Shown in pieces: positions 40,357 through 49,951 of a stretch of 64,000 nt of DNA. Source of the DNA: Bog-756 sp963845485 (GTDB lineage Bacteria; Actinomycetota; Acidimicrobiia; Acidimicrobiales; RAAP-2). Both the position numbers and the translations under genes were made by a program. The notes below the pieces were generated by a model. It made no database searches. It worked only from the letters and a program-made list of their open reading frames with translations, and was not told where the DNA came from. The stretch is taken from the NCBI GenBank assembly GCA_963845485.1, contig CAWJSI010000001.1:1-64000 (forward strand), in the 5' to 3' direction. Positions within the stretch are counted from its first letter, which is position 1; each line of letters begins with the position of its first letter.

Positions 40357-41684
40357 TGACGGTGCGCTCGCCGCGCGTCCCGGCCCACGTGGCCACCACC
40401 CGCCACCTCTGTGCCGCCTACCCCCTGGTGAGCGAGGCCGGGCTCGGCCATGAAGGGGTGCTCATCGGTCGCGACATCCTCGGCGGCTCCTTCGTCTACG
40501 ACCCCTTCGTCCTCTACCGCCAGGGACTCGTCACCAATCCCAATGCCGTCGTGTTCGGTCAGATCGGCCGGGGCAAGAGCTCGTTCGTCAAGTCCTACCT
40601 CTGGCGTCAGGCGGTGTTCGGGCGCCAGGCCTGGGTGGTCGACCCCAAAGGTGAGTACGGGCCGCTGGCCGAGGCCTGGGGCGTGCAGCCCCTCGCCTTG
40701 CGCCCGGGGGGTGCGGTCCGGCTCAACCCTCTCGACACCGACGACGGGCGGGACGGCTCGGGCCACCCGGATACCGCGGACGACACCCGACGACGTCGGG
40801 CCGTCCTGACCTCGTCGCTGGCCGTGGCCTGCCTCGGACGGGACCTTCGACCTCGGGAGCGCGCCGCCATCGACGCGGCCCTGGCCGAGGCCACCGACCG
40901 TGCACAGCGAGCGGCCATGCCCGCGCCCACCCTCCCCCAGGTGGTGGAGGCCCTCCTCGAGCCGGGACTCGAGGCGTCCCTCGCCCTCCGGACCAGCCGG
41001 GCCGACCTGTTGGAGGATGGCCGGGACGTGGCCCTCGAACTGCGCCGGTTGGTGCACGGGGATCTCGGAGGCATGTTCGACGGCCCGACGACGCCGGGGG
41101 TCAGCCTCGACGGACCGCTGGTGGTGCTCGACCTGTCGGCCGTCTACCACTCGTCCGCCCTCGGTGTGCTCATGGCGTGCGCGGCGGCATGGCTGCAGAA
41201 CGCCGTGCGCGACCGTCACCGCAACCGGATCATCGTGGTCGTAGACGAGGCGTGGGCCATCCTCACCAACCTGGGTGTGGCCCGGTGGCTGCAGACGTCG
41301 TGGAAGATGTCCCGGGCCAACGGCGTGGCCAACATGGCGGTGCTCCACCGGCTCTCCGACCTCCACTCGGTGGGCACGGCGGGCTCGGAGCAGGTCAGCC
41401 TGGCCGAGGGCCTCCTCGCCGACTCGGAGACCCGCGTGGTCTACGCCCAGTCCCCCGGGGAGGTGGCCCGCACCGCCGAGCTCCTCGGGCTCACCGCCAC
41501 CGAGGCCGACCTGGTCACCCAGCTCCGCCGGGGCACCGCGCTCTGGAAGGTGGGGCGCCGCTCGTTCCTGGTGGAGCACCGCCTGGCCTCGGGCGAGCAG
41601 TGGCTGACCGACACCGACCAGGCCATGGCCGAGTACGACGGGGCCGGTGGCGGCGGGTGGACCGAGTCGAGGGGACTGTCATGA
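40353..41684 (+). CDS. VirB4-like secretion ATPase
   Basis: Energises type IV secretion at the inner membrane. The 443-residue protein has the Walker A GQIGRGKSSFVKSY (near residue 70), VDPKGEYGPLAEAWG, the Walker B RIIVVVDEAWAIL (near 294), and SRANGVANMAVLHRLSDL, the pattern of the VirB4 C-terminal ATPase domain. The N-terminal VirB4 part is missing, consistent with its being carried by the preceding gene. The stop overlaps the VirD4-like gene. Confidence 0.87.
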   Translation: MMTVRSPRVPAHVATTRHLCAAYPLVSEAGLGHEGVLIGRDILGGSFVYDPFVLYRQGLVTNPNAVVFGQIGRGKSSFVKSYLWRQAVFGRQAWVVDPKGEYGPLAEAWGVQPLALRPGGAVRLNPLDTDDGRDGSGHPDTADDTRRRRAVLTSSLAVACLGRDLRPRERAAIDAALAEATDRAQRAAMPAPTLPQVVEALLEPGLEASLALRTSRADLLEDGRDVALELRRLVHGDLGGMFDGPTTPGVSLDGPLVVLDLSAVYHSSALGVLMACAAAWLQNAVRDRHRNRIIVVVDEAWAILTNLGVARWLQTSWKMSRANGVANMAVLHRLSDLHSVGTAGSEQVSLAEGLLADSETRVVYAQSPGEVARTAELLGLTATEADLVTQLRRGTALWKVGRRSFLVEHRLASGEQWLTDTDQAMAEYDGAGGGGWTESRGLS

Positions 41685-43237
41685 GCGTGCCCACCGTGGT
41701 GGCGTCGGTCCTCGGGGTGTCCGCCTTCGCCGGGGCCGGTCTGATCGGCTCGGGCCACCTCGGATGGGGCCGAACCGGTGGGGACGGCACCCGTCCCGGC
41801 CTATGGGGTCGGCCCCCTCGATGGCGTCGGGAGCCATCGCGTTCCGGTCCTCCCGGATCCGGAGGTGGCCGGATCCGTCGAGCGGCGGCCCACTGGGCCC
41901 GGCCGGGCGACCTGGCGGCCCTGGTGCTGCCGCGGGACCGGACCGGGGCGACACCGACCGGCCGCCTGGTGCTCGGCCGGTCGGGCCGGAGCCTGGTGGC
42001 GGCCGAGCGGGCCCAGTCGGTCATCGTCTTCGGCCCCACCCAGTCCCACAAGACCTCGGGCTTCGCCGTGCCGGCGTTGCTCGAGTGGTCGGGGCCGATC
42101 GTGGCGGCCAGCGTCAAGACCGACCTCATCGACCACACCCTCACCCACCGCCGATCGTGCGGCGAGGTCCAGTGCTTCGACCCGTCAGGATCGACGGGTC
42201 TGGACTCGGCCACCTGGTCACCCCTGCCCACGGCCCGGACCTGGCCCTCGGCCCGGCGGGCGGCGGCGGCCCTCACCGAGGTGGCCCGATCGTCGGTCGG
42301 GACCATGACCGACGGGGACTTCTGGTACGCCACCGCGTCCAGGATGCTGGCACCGCTCCTCTTTGCCGCCGCGGTCGGTCGTCGTGACATGGGAGACGTC
42401 GTGCGCTGGGTGGACACCCACGAAGAGGCCGAGGTGCTCGACCTTCTGGCCGACGCCGGTGTGCCCGAGGCCCTGGACGCGGCCCGCTCGGCCTTCGGCA
42501 AAGAGGAACGGCAGCGGAGCTCGATCTACACCACGGTCGAGACCATCCTCGAGCCCTTCGCTCCCACCGCTCAGTCGACGGCCGCGCCGTGGGGGGCGGA
42601 TCCCGGTCGGTCGGTGGTCGATCCGGCCGGACTGCTGCGTGGCGACAACACCCTCTACCTCTGTGCACCGGCCCACGACCAGAGGCGGTTGACCCCCCTG
42701 TTCGTCTCGGTGATCCGCCAGATCATCGAGCACGTCTACGACAGGGTGACGTTGACCCACCGTCCGATCGACCCGCCGCTGCTGGTGGTCCTGGACGAGG
42801 CGGCCAACATCGCCCCGCTGGCCGATCTGGACGCGCTGGCGGCCACGGCCGCCGGCCACGGTGTGCAGCTGGTGACGGTCTGGCACGATCTGGCCCAGAT
42901 CACCGCCCGCTACGGCACGAGGGCTACGACGGTCGTGAACAATCACCGGGCCAAGCTGTTCCTCTCGGGTATCTCGGACCCCACCACCCTCGACTACGCC
43001 AGCCATCTCATCGGGGACGAGGAGGTGCTGCTGCCGGCCACGACCCACGGGAGCCCGAGTGGCCCGAGCACCACCCGGTCGCCTACGACCCGGAGGCTCG
43101 CCCCGCCCGACGCCCTCCGCCGGATACCGCCGGGTGAGGGCGTCCTCGTCTACGGGGACCTCCCCCCGTCCCGTCTGGCCCTGCGTCCCTGGTTCGCCGA
43201 CCCGGTTCTGCGGTCCCGCTCGGCGCCCGACCGCTAG
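41681..43237 (+). CDS. VirD4/TraG-like coupling protein
   Basis: Coupling ATPase that recruits substrate to the secretion channel. The 518-residue protein has a short hydrophobic N-terminal anchor (VVASVLGVSAFAGAGLIG), the family Walker A GPTQSHKTSGF (near residue 115), the Walker B PPLLVVLDEAANIAPL (near 365), and the QLVTVWHDLAQITARYG motif. The coupling-protein role is family knowledge. No relaxase, mobility protein or oriT-like sequence is seen nearby, so its substrate may be protein or DNA of an unknown kind. The ATG overlaps the previous stop. Confidence 0.87.
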   Translation: MSVPTVVASVLGVSAFAGAGLIGSGHLGWGRTGGDGTRPGLWGRPPRWRREPSRSGPPGSGGGRIRRAAAHWARPGDLAALVLPRDRTGATPTGRLVLGRSGRSLVAAERAQSVIVFGPTQSHKTSGFAVPALLEWSGPIVAASVKTDLIDHTLTHRRSCGEVQCFDPSGSTGLDSATWSPLPTARTWPSARRAAAALTEVARSSVGTMTDGDFWYATASRMLAPLLFAAAVGRRDMGDVVRWVDTHEEAEVLDLLADAGVPEALDAARSAFGKEERQRSSIYTTVETILEPFAPTAQSTAAPWGADPGRSVVDPAGLLRGDNTLYLCAPAHDQRRLTPLFVSVIRQIIEHVYDRVTLTHRPIDPPLLVVLDEAANIAPLADLDALAATAAGHGVQLVTVWHDLAQITARYGTRATTVVNNHRAKLFLSGISDPTTLDYASHLIGDEEVLLPATTHGSPSGPSTTRSPTTRRLAPPDALRRIPPGEGVLVYGDLPPSRLALRPWFADPVLRSRSAPDR

Positions 43238-43286
43238 GGCCGGGGGGGCGGCCTCGGGCCCTGTGCCGTCCGAGGGACCTACCGGG

Positions 43287-44129
43287 TCAGGCCACCCAGC
43301 TGCCCGTCTCGGCCAGCACGGTCGAGCCGTCGAGGTCGGACAGCTTCATGCCCACGAACTCCTCCACCAGCGGCCCGGTCTGCACCCGCAGCGCCGGGTG
43401 CTCCGACCCGAGCACGTGGAGGATGACGGCGGCCACCTCGTCGGCCGTCTGGGCCGTGTCCCCTCCGAACTGGGCCACCACCCGGTTCAGGTAGGCCTGC
43501 ATGGCCGGGAGGTAGGGACCGGCGGCGGCGAACATGGCCGAGATGTCGACGCCCACGTTGTTGACGAACTCCGTGGTCACCGGGCCCGGCTCGACGATCG
43601 ACACGCGCACGCCGACGGTGGCGGCCACCGGGGCCAGGCTCTCGAGGAATCCCTCGACGGCGAACTTCGCCCCGCAGTAGGCCTCGTTGAACGGCTGGCC
43701 GACGGCACCGCCCACGCTCGACACCGAGATGACCCGGCCGCCCGACTCGCGCAGGTGGGGCATGGCCGCCTTGGTCATGGCCACCACGCTGAAGTAGTTG
43801 GTCTCCATGACCCTGCGCATGTCGTCCATGGACACGTGCTCGATGGTGCCCACATAGCCGGCACCGGCGTTGTTGACGAGGACGTCGAGTCCCCCGTGGT
43901 CGGCCACCACCCCGTCGATGCAGGCTCGGATGGAGTCGCCGTCGGTGACGTCCAGGGTCCGCACATCGAGCTCCACGCCGGCCGCCGCGGCGGCGGTGGC
44001 GAGGGCGCCACCACTGTCCGGGTTGCGCAGCGTGGCCACGGTCCGGTAGCCCGCGGCGGCCGCGCCCACCGCGGTGGACAGGCCGATACCCGAGGAGGTG
44101 CCGGTGATGAGGAGGACGGGATCGGGCAT
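43287..44129 (-). CDS. Short-chain dehydrogenase/reductase
   Basis: NAD(P)-dependent oxidoreductase of 280 residues. Cofactor motif ITGTSSGIG (near residue 10), LVNNAGAG (near 85), active-site Ser in VISVSSVGG and the YCGAK catalytic pair (near 158) are present, so it should be active. The substrate is not evident. It lies tail-to-tail with the secretion operon and divergent from a P450. Confidence 0.92.
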   Translation of the reverse strand: MPDPVLLITGTSSGIGLSTAVGAAAAGYRTVATLRNPDSGGALATAAAAAGVELDVRTLDVTDGDSIRACIDGVVADHGGLDVLVNNAGAGYVGTIEHVSMDDMRRVMETNYFSVVAMTKAAMPHLRESGGRVISVSSVGGAVGQPFNEAYCGAKFAVEGFLESLAPVAATVGVRVSIVEPGPVTTEFVNNVGVDISAMFAAAGPYLPAMQAYLNRVVAQFGGDTAQTADEVAAVILHVLGSEHPALRVQTGPLVEEFVGMKLSDLDGSTVLAETGSWVA

Positions 44130-44249
44130 GAGAGGGCCTTTCGACGCGTGGGCGCCCCACAGTAGGGAGCCCGACGGGCCGACGCACTCCGGTCGGCATC
44201 ACGGCATGCGAATCGCCGAGCCGGCCCGTTGGTCGTACCATCGGGAGCG

Positions 44250-45500
44250 GTGACCCCTTCCACCTCGTCGGCAACCGATCCGGTTTTTGATCCCTTCGAC
44301 CCCCAGTGGGCGAGCGATCCCTTCCCCCTCTATGCCGACCTCCGGGAGCGGGCCCCGATCCACCGGAACGACCTGGGGTTCTGGGTCGTCGCCCGCCACC
44401 AGGACTGCCTGGCCATGTTGCGGGACAGACGGGTGAGCTCGGATAGCCTCAACGTCGCCACCGAGCGGATGCCCGAGGGATTCCGGACGCCGATCGCCGA
44501 GGACGACCCGGTGGCCCTGGCCATGATCGAGATGCGCCCGTTCCTCTTCCGGGACCCGCCCGACCACACCCGACTGCGGGGTCTGGTGTCCAAGGCCTTC
44601 ACCCCGAAGGTCGTCGAGTCGTTGCGGGAGCGGACCCAGCTCCTGGTCGACGAGCTGCTCGACGACGCCCTCGAGGCCAACCAGGTCGACCTCCTCGAGG
44701 AGTTCGCCTATCCCTTGCCGGTGCGGGTGATCTGTGACCTGCTCGGGGTCCCCGTCGAGGACCACGACCGGTTCAAGGAGTGGTCCAACGCGCTGGCCCG
44801 CGGGCTCGATCCGGACTTCTTGTTGGCCAAGGAGGTCATCGACGCCCGTGGGGAGGCCGTGCTCCAGTTCTCGCAGTACTTCTTCGAACTGCTGGCCGAC
44901 CGGAAGCAGCACCCGGGCGAGGACCTGCTCAGCCGGCTGGTGGCCGCCGAGGACGGGGGCACCACGTTGAGCGAGGCCGAGATGCTGTCCACCTGCATCC
45001 TGCTGCTGGTGGCCGGGCACGAGACGACGGTCAACCTCATCTCGGGTGGGACGCTCGCCCTCCTCTCCCATCCCGACCAGCTGGACCGGTTCCGCACCGA
45101 TCCCGGGGTCAGCCGCAGCGCCGTCGAAGAGATGCTCCGATACGTCTCGCCGGTGCAGCTGACCGGCCGGGCCCTCACCGAGGACTGTGAGTTCGGTGGG
45201 GTGGAGTTCGCCGCCGGCGATTTCGCCATGCTCTTGTTGGCCTCGGGTAACCGTGACCCCGACCAGTTCGAGGATCCCGAGCGGTTCGACGTCACCCGCA
45301 CGCCCAACAATCACCTGGGCTTCGGCTTCGGCATCCACCACTGCCTGGGCGCCCCGCTGGCCCGCATGGAGACCCAGGTGGCCCTGACCTCACTGGTCAA
45401 GCGGGCCCCGGATCTCGCCCTCACCATCGACCAGGTCGCCTACAAGTCGAACGTCGTCCTCCGGGGCATGGAGTCCCTACCCGTTTCGATGCGGGGCTGA
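44250..45500 (+). CDS. Cytochrome P450
   Basis: Haem monooxygenase of 416 residues. I-helix LLLVAGHETTVN (near residue 260), ExxR in VEEMLRYVSP, and the haem-binding FGFGIHHCLGAPLARME with its cysteine near 363 are intact. It resembles actinobacterial class I P450s that use ferredoxins; the 7Fe ferredoxin at 20894 could be a partner, though far away. The GTG at 44250 starts the family-like sequence; a TTG 21 bases upstream is also in frame. Confidence 0.93.
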   Translation: MTPSTSSATDPVFDPFDPQWASDPFPLYADLRERAPIHRNDLGFWVVARHQDCLAMLRDRRVSSDSLNVATERMPEGFRTPIAEDDPVALAMIEMRPFLFRDPPDHTRLRGLVSKAFTPKVVESLRERTQLLVDELLDDALEANQVDLLEEFAYPLPVRVICDLLGVPVEDHDRFKEWSNALARGLDPDFLLAKEVIDARGEAVLQFSQYFFELLADRKQHPGEDLLSRLVAAEDGGTTLSEAEMLSTCILLLVAGHETTVNLISGGTLALLSHPDQLDRFRTDPGVSRSAVEEMLRYVSPVQLTGRALTEDCEFGGVEFAAGDFAMLLLASGNRDPDQFEDPERFDVTRTPNNHLGFGFGIHHCLGAPLARMETQVALTSLVKRAPDLALTIDQVAYKSNVVLRGMESLPVSMRG

Positions 45501-45530
45501 CCGCTCGGTGATGACCACGGGTTGTCTGCC

Positions 45531-46361
45531 TCAGTCGGTCGCCCGAGCCATCTGGTCCTCGTTCCTCACCACCAGCACGTTCTCCCCGCGACGCGCCTCG
45601 ATCGGTAGCTCGGAGACCGCTTCGTAAAAGGCCCTGCTGCACCCGGGTCGGAACCGGTCGTGCAACTCCACACAGATCGCATCGGCGGTGCCGATCCATG
45701 CCGACGAGTTGGAGAACACCTCCACCTCGCTCCCTTCGATGTCGACTTTCAACAGGCCAATGCGGTCGATCGAATACTCCCGAATGACGTCTTCCACGGT
45801 GAGGGCACCGACCTTGCCTTGCGTGTGACCGGTCCCCATGTGGCTGCCGTCGCCCTCCGACTGGCGAACCTGATAACCCGATGTACTGGTGCTGGGCCCG
45901 GCGTCGGAGACGACCAGCGACCCGGATTCGCACCACAGCGCTGCCCGTCGGATGTGCACATTCGGCAAGTCGGCCGTGTTCCGTTTGAGGAGATCGAAGT
46001 TCGTCGGGCTCGGCTCGATGGCGATGATCTTCGCATCGGGGTAGCGACGTGCGAACCAGGCGGCCGAGAGTCCGGTGTACGCGCCCGCGTCGACCACGAC
46101 TCCGGGTGGATCCACGAAGTGCCATTCGTACTCTTCGTCGAAGAAGATGCTCTTGAACACCTCGATGTCGTCCGTGCCCAGTCGGAGCAGCAGCCCCCGA
46201 CGCGATCCGGGATCAGGGGCTTTCATCGGGCGATTCCTGAAGCGTGTGGGGGCCAGATGGGCGAACACGAGAAACGCCACCCCGCGCCACGGCCCGAAGC
46301 ACTGCCGATAGACGCGGACAGACCTCACCTTTGTGGAAACCACCGCCGTGATGCTCGCCAT
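45531..46361 (-). CDS. FkbM-family methyltransferase
   Basis: SAM-dependent O-methyltransferase of the FkbM type, 276 residues. The core is VVVDAGAYTGLSAAWFARRYPDAKIIAIEPSPTN (near residue 88), then VHIRRAALWCESG and LLKVDIEGSEVEVF (near 200), the family signature. Such enzymes modify sugars or secondary metabolites; the acceptor is not evident. Composition is slightly lower in GC and less regular than its neighbours, and the 243-base region upstream is gene-free; recent transfer is possible. Confidence 0.85.
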   Translation of the reverse strand: MASITAVVSTKVRSVRVYRQCFGPWRGVAFLVFAHLAPTRFRNRPMKAPDPGSRRGLLLRLGTDDIEVFKSIFFDEEYEWHFVDPPGVVVDAGAYTGLSAAWFARRYPDAKIIAIEPSPTNFDLLKRNTADLPNVHIRRAALWCESGSLVVSDAGPSTSTSGYQVRQSEGDGSHMGTGHTQGKVGALTVEDVIREYSIDRIGLLKVDIEGSEVEVFSNSSAWIGTADAICVELHDRFRPGCSRAFYEAVSELPIEARRGENVLVVRNEDQMARATD

Positions 46362-46604
46362 TGACCGAGAACCCTATGAGACCGACCCCGTAGAGTCGCG
46401 AATGGTTGCGTCAGGGACCAGCAGCGGCCCAGGCATCATCCCGACGCCCCGACCTCCTCGATCCGGTGATGCCGGACCGCGCTCGCCCCGATCCCGCCGG
46501 TCCCGATGGTGGCCGGCATCCACGTCGGGGGCGTCCACCACCATGCCCGCCGGGTCGTGCCGCTTCCCGATGGAGCTGACCGCCCGTCCGCCGAGCGGCC
46601 CGTT

Positions 46605-47480
46605 TCAGGACGTGGCGGCCCGATCGAACACGGGCTGCAAGTCGTCGAGGCCCTTGACCACGTCCTCCTCACTGAAGGGGAGGAGGAGGGCGGCCACGGC
46701 GTCGACCCCGGCCTCGGCGTAACGACCGGCGATGTCGGCGTCGAGCGGTTGGAAGTAGGGGCACACGGTGATGGTCACATCCGACCGGGACCGTCCCTCG
46801 GCCGCCAGCAGTCCGTCCAGGGTGGCCAGCGGCTCGGCCAGGGCCTCGGGGGGCCGGTTGAAGGTGTGCCACCCCTGGCCCGCCCGGGCCACCCGGGCGA
46901 GGGCGGCGTCCGACTCGCCCCCGATGTGCAGCGGCGGGTGGGGGCCCTGGATGGGCTTGGGGAACATCTGACACGGATTGAGCGAGTAGAACTCCCCCTC
47001 GTAGGCGGAGGTCTCGTCGCACCACAGGGTGCGCAGCACCTCGATGTACTCGTCGGTCCGCTTCCCCCGCTGCGGCCACGGGACGTTGACCGCGTTGAAC
47101 TCCTCTTCGAGCCAACCCACGCCGATGCCGAAGTCGACCCGGCCGTTGGAGAGCCAGTCCAGGGTGGACACCTCTTTGGCCGTGTAGACCGGATTGCGCT
47201 GGGGGAGGAGCACCATGGCCGTCCCCAGTCGCACCGTGGCGGTGGCGGCGGCGAGGAACGACAGCGTGGTCAGGGGCTCGAGCAGCCCGGTGCCGGACGG
47301 AGCCGGGATACGGCCGTCGTCGGCGTAGGGGTAGGACGAGGCGTACTCCTCGAACAGGACCACGTGCTCGCCCACCCAGATGGTGCCCACCCCGCGGGCC
47401 TCGGCCTCACGGCCGATCACGGCCAGGAGCTCGGGGGTGGCCATGGGGCTGGCCGTCGGGACCCACAGGTCGATGCGCAT
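46605..47480 (-). CDS. F420-type LLM-class oxidoreductase
   Basis: Luciferase-like fold oxidoreductase of 291 residues, likely F420-dependent. Seen are the N-terminal RIDLWVPTAS, RGVGTIWVGEHVVLF, LAAATATVRLGTAMVLLPQRNPV and GRVDFGIGVGWLEEEFNA. Substrate unknown. The ATG at 47480 has a purine-rich stretch (AAGAAGGAG) directly upstream, a strong ribosome site. It is followed upstream on the same strand by an amidase. Confidence 0.88.
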   Translation of the reverse strand: MRIDLWVPTASPMATPELLAVIGREAEARGVGTIWVGEHVVLFEEYASSYPYADDGRIPAPSGTGLLEPLTTLSFLAAATATVRLGTAMVLLPQRNPVYTAKEVSTLDWLSNGRVDFGIGVGWLEEEFNAVNVPWPQRGKRTDEYIEVLRTLWCDETSAYEGEFYSLNPCQMFPKPIQGPHPPLHIGGESDAALARVARAGQGWHTFNRPPEALAEPLATLDGLLAAEGRSRSDVTITVCPYFQPLDADIAGRYAEAGVDAVAALLLPFSEEDVVKGLDDLQPVFDRAATS

Positions 47481-47591
47481 CAGCTACTCCTTCTTCTTCG
47501 TGAGTCGTGCTTCGTGTCGTGGTCGTCATGTCGCTGCGTCGTCCCGGCCGCGCGGCATCAACCGGGTGGTCGCCACCGATCGTCGTTCCGG

Positions 47592-49004
47592 TCACCGGGG
47601 CGAGTCGGGGGCCACCAGGGGCCAGGGGCGCTCGCGCTCGGCCCGGTGGGCCAGGTCCAACAGCAGCTGCTCCTCGTGGTGGCGACCGATGATCTGGAGG
47701 CCGACGGGCAGACCGTCGACCACGCCGGCCGGGATCGACACGGCCGGATTGCCGGTGAGGTTGGCCGGGATGGTGAGGGCCCCGTTGTTGCCGAGGGCCC
47801 GGTCGAAGCCGTACTCCTTGATGAGGTCGACCTCGCCGACGGTGGTGGGCATGGGGCCGGCGGCGTCGAAGGCGGTGTCGGGGTTGGTGGCGCAGAAGAC
47901 GAAATCGGTCTGCTCGAACAGGTGGGCCATCCGCTCGTTGGCGTCGATCCGGAACATCTCGGTCCGGCCCGCCGTCTGCACATCGAGGTTGTGGGTGGCG
48001 AGGTTGAGGCCCAGCTGGATCTCCGGGGTGAGGTCGTCGTTACAGGCGGGATAGCGGTCACCGAGCTCGCCGGCCAGTCCGATCACGTTCGACATGACCC
48101 ATTCCAGGCCACCCTGGGGGATGTCCACCACGACGTCGACCTGTCGCAGTCCCGCCGAGGCGATGAGGGTCTCGGCCAGCTCGACCACCAGGGCTGCCCC
48201 CCTCGGCTCGACGATGGCTGTGCCGAGATCGACACTGATCACCGCACGCTTGCCTGACAGGTCGAAGGTGCCGAGGCCGGCCTCCCAACCCTCGACGCGT
48301 GGGAGGCTCAGGGTGTCGGTGGCGTGCCAGCCGTTGCACACGTCGAACCAGCGGGCGGTGTCGCGGACCGAGCGGGACACGCATCCGACCACCACGGTGA
48401 GGGGCGGCTGCAGCACGTCGGGGCCGCGGGGGATGCGCCCGTAGGTGGCCTTCAGGCCGAACAGCCCGGTGAACCCGGCCGGGATGCGGATCGAGCCGCC
48501 ACCGTCGCCGCCGCTGGCGATGGGGAGCAGGCCCCCCGACACGGCTGCCGCCGACCCTCCCGACGACCCCCCGGGGGTGCGCTCGGGGTTCCAAGGATTG
48601 CGGGTGGTGCCGTGGAGCTTGGTGTTGGTGCAGTTGATCCCCCCGAACTCCGAGGCCGTGGTCTGGCCGGCGAGGACCGCACCGGCGGCCCGGAGGCGGC
48701 TGACCTGGGTGGAGGTGTGGGCGGCCAGGCGGTCCCGGTAGACGAGGGAGGCCTCGGTGTAGGGCCATCCCTCGACCTGCTCGAGCTCTTTGACCCCGAG
48801 GGGGACCCCACCGAAGGGGAGGGAGACGTCGGCCCCGTCCGCCTCGGCTCGGGCCGCCTCGGGGTCGAGATGGCTGAAGGCGTTGAGCCCCGAACCTTCG
48901 ATGGCGCCCAGTGAGGCGTCGAGGGCTTCGGTGGGGGAGAGCGTCCCCTTCCGGAAGGCGTCGACGAGTGAGCAGGCATCTCCGAGCCAGGGCTGATCGG
49001 TCAC
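47592..49004 (-). CDS. Amidase (amidase signature family)
   Basis: Ser-cisSer-Lys hydrolase of 470 residues. The catalytic lysine lies in LGVKELEQVEG (near residue 71); the Gly/Ser-rich signature GGSSGGSAAAVSGG (near 145) contains the bridging and nucleophilic serines, the latter in GGSIRIPA. Such enzymes cleave amides or act in aromatic nitrile pathways; the substrate is unknown. It is likely in the same transcript as the LLM oxidoreductase, 111 bases apart. Confidence 0.92.
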   Translation of the reverse strand: MTDQPWLGDACSLVDAFRKGTLSPTEALDASLGAIEGSGLNAFSHLDPEAARAEADGADVSLPFGGVPLGVKELEQVEGWPYTEASLVYRDRLAAHTSTQVSRLRAAGAVLAGQTTASEFGGINCTNTKLHGTTRNPWNPERTPGGSSGGSAAAVSGGLLPIASGGDGGGSIRIPAGFTGLFGLKATYGRIPRGPDVLQPPLTVVVGCVSRSVRDTARWFDVCNGWHATDTLSLPRVEGWEAGLGTFDLSGKRAVISVDLGTAIVEPRGAALVVELAETLIASAGLRQVDVVVDIPQGGLEWVMSNVIGLAGELGDRYPACNDDLTPEIQLGLNLATHNLDVQTAGRTEMFRIDANERMAHLFEQTDFVFCATNPDTAFDAAGPMPTTVGEVDLIKEYGFDRALGNNGALTIPANLTGNPAVSIPAGVVDGLPVGLQIIGRHHEEQLLLDLAHRAERERPWPLVAPDSPR

Positions 49005-49101
49005 GGGGGTCGACGCTACCGGCCCGGGCCGGTGCGGGGAAGCGGGCCGATCCGCACGGCAACGGCATGCCTTGGCCGCTGGCGGTGTCTAGCGTAGGGG
49101 G

Positions 49102-49950
49102 ATGAGCCCCGACCAGTCCCCCGAGGACGAAGACAACAGCGCCATCGGAAACTCCCAGCCCGATGCGGCCAAGGCCGAGCCCCGCCATCCATTCACCCTG
49201 GCCGTCGACATCGGGGGCACCGGCCTCAAGGCCTCGGTCCTCGACGCCACCGGGGCCATGGTGGCCGACCGGGTCCGGGTCCCGACCACCTACCCGCTGC
49301 CGCCCGAGAAGCTGACGTCCATGCTGACCCGGCTGGTCGCCCCCCTGCCCAAAGCCGAGCGGGCGTCGGTCGGCTTCCCTGGAATGGTGCGCGACGGACA
49401 CGTGCTTTCGGCCCCGCACTTCTCCACCAAGCACGGGCCCGGCAGTGCCGTCGATGCCGACCTGTTCAAGCAGTGGTCCGAGTACGACCTGGCCACCGAG
49501 CTCACCTCGTCGTTCGGCATCCCGACCAAAGTGGCCAACGACGCCGACATCCAGGGAGCGGCGGTCGTGAAGGGCAAGGGCCTCGAGCTCGCCATCACCC
49601 TCGGCACCGGTTTCGGCAGCGGCCTCTTCTACCAGGGCCAGCTCATGCCCCACCTCGAGATCGCCCACCAGCCCTTCCGCAAGGGTGAGACCTACAACGA
49701 CCAGCTGGGTGAGGCCACCCGCAAGGAGATCGGCGAGGAGCGGTGGAACAAGCGGGTCCACAAGGCCATCGTCAACCTGCGGGCCCTCATGTTCTTCGAC
49801 CACCTCTACATCGGTGGCGGGAACTCGCGTCGGGTGGCCCGCCACAACCTGGACGACGACGTGACCATCGTGGACAACACGGCGGGAATCCTCGGGGGCA
49901 TCAAGCTGTGGGAGTCCGAGCACCTGGCTGTGAACGAGGGAGACGGCTGA
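49102..49950 (+). CDS. ppgK: Polyphosphate glucokinase
   Basis: ROK-family kinase that phosphorylates glucose using polyphosphate or ATP. The 282-residue protein has the N-terminal LAVDIGGTGLKASV (phosphate-binding), SVGFPGMVRDGHV, VANDADIQGAAVV with the catalytic Asp, LGTGFGSGLF, PHLEIAHQPFRKGETYNDQLG (the PPGK-specific stretch) and LYIGGGNS. The first about 30 residues are a charged extension. It is convergent with the CHAD-domain gene, 1 base apart, giving a polyphosphate-linked pair. Confidence 0.9.
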   Translation: MSPDQSPEDEDNSAIGNSQPDAAKAEPRHPFTLAVDIGGTGLKASVLDATGAMVADRVRVPTTYPLPPEKLTSMLTRLVAPLPKAERASVGFPGMVRDGHVLSAPHFSTKHGPGSAVDADLFKQWSEYDLATELTSSFGIPTKVANDADIQGAAVVKGKGLELAITLGTGFGSGLFYQGQLMPHLEIAHQPFRKGETYNDQLGEATRKEIGEERWNKRVHKAIVNLRALMFFDHLYIGGGNSRRVARHNLDDDVTIVDNTAGILGGIKLWESEHLAVNEGDG

Positions 49951-49951
49951 C

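Noticed and set aside
36908..43237. Calling the secretion cluster a conjugative element
   Set aside because: No relaxase, integrase, excisionase, oriT-like dyad or flanking repeat is visible; flanks are ordinary chromosomal genes.
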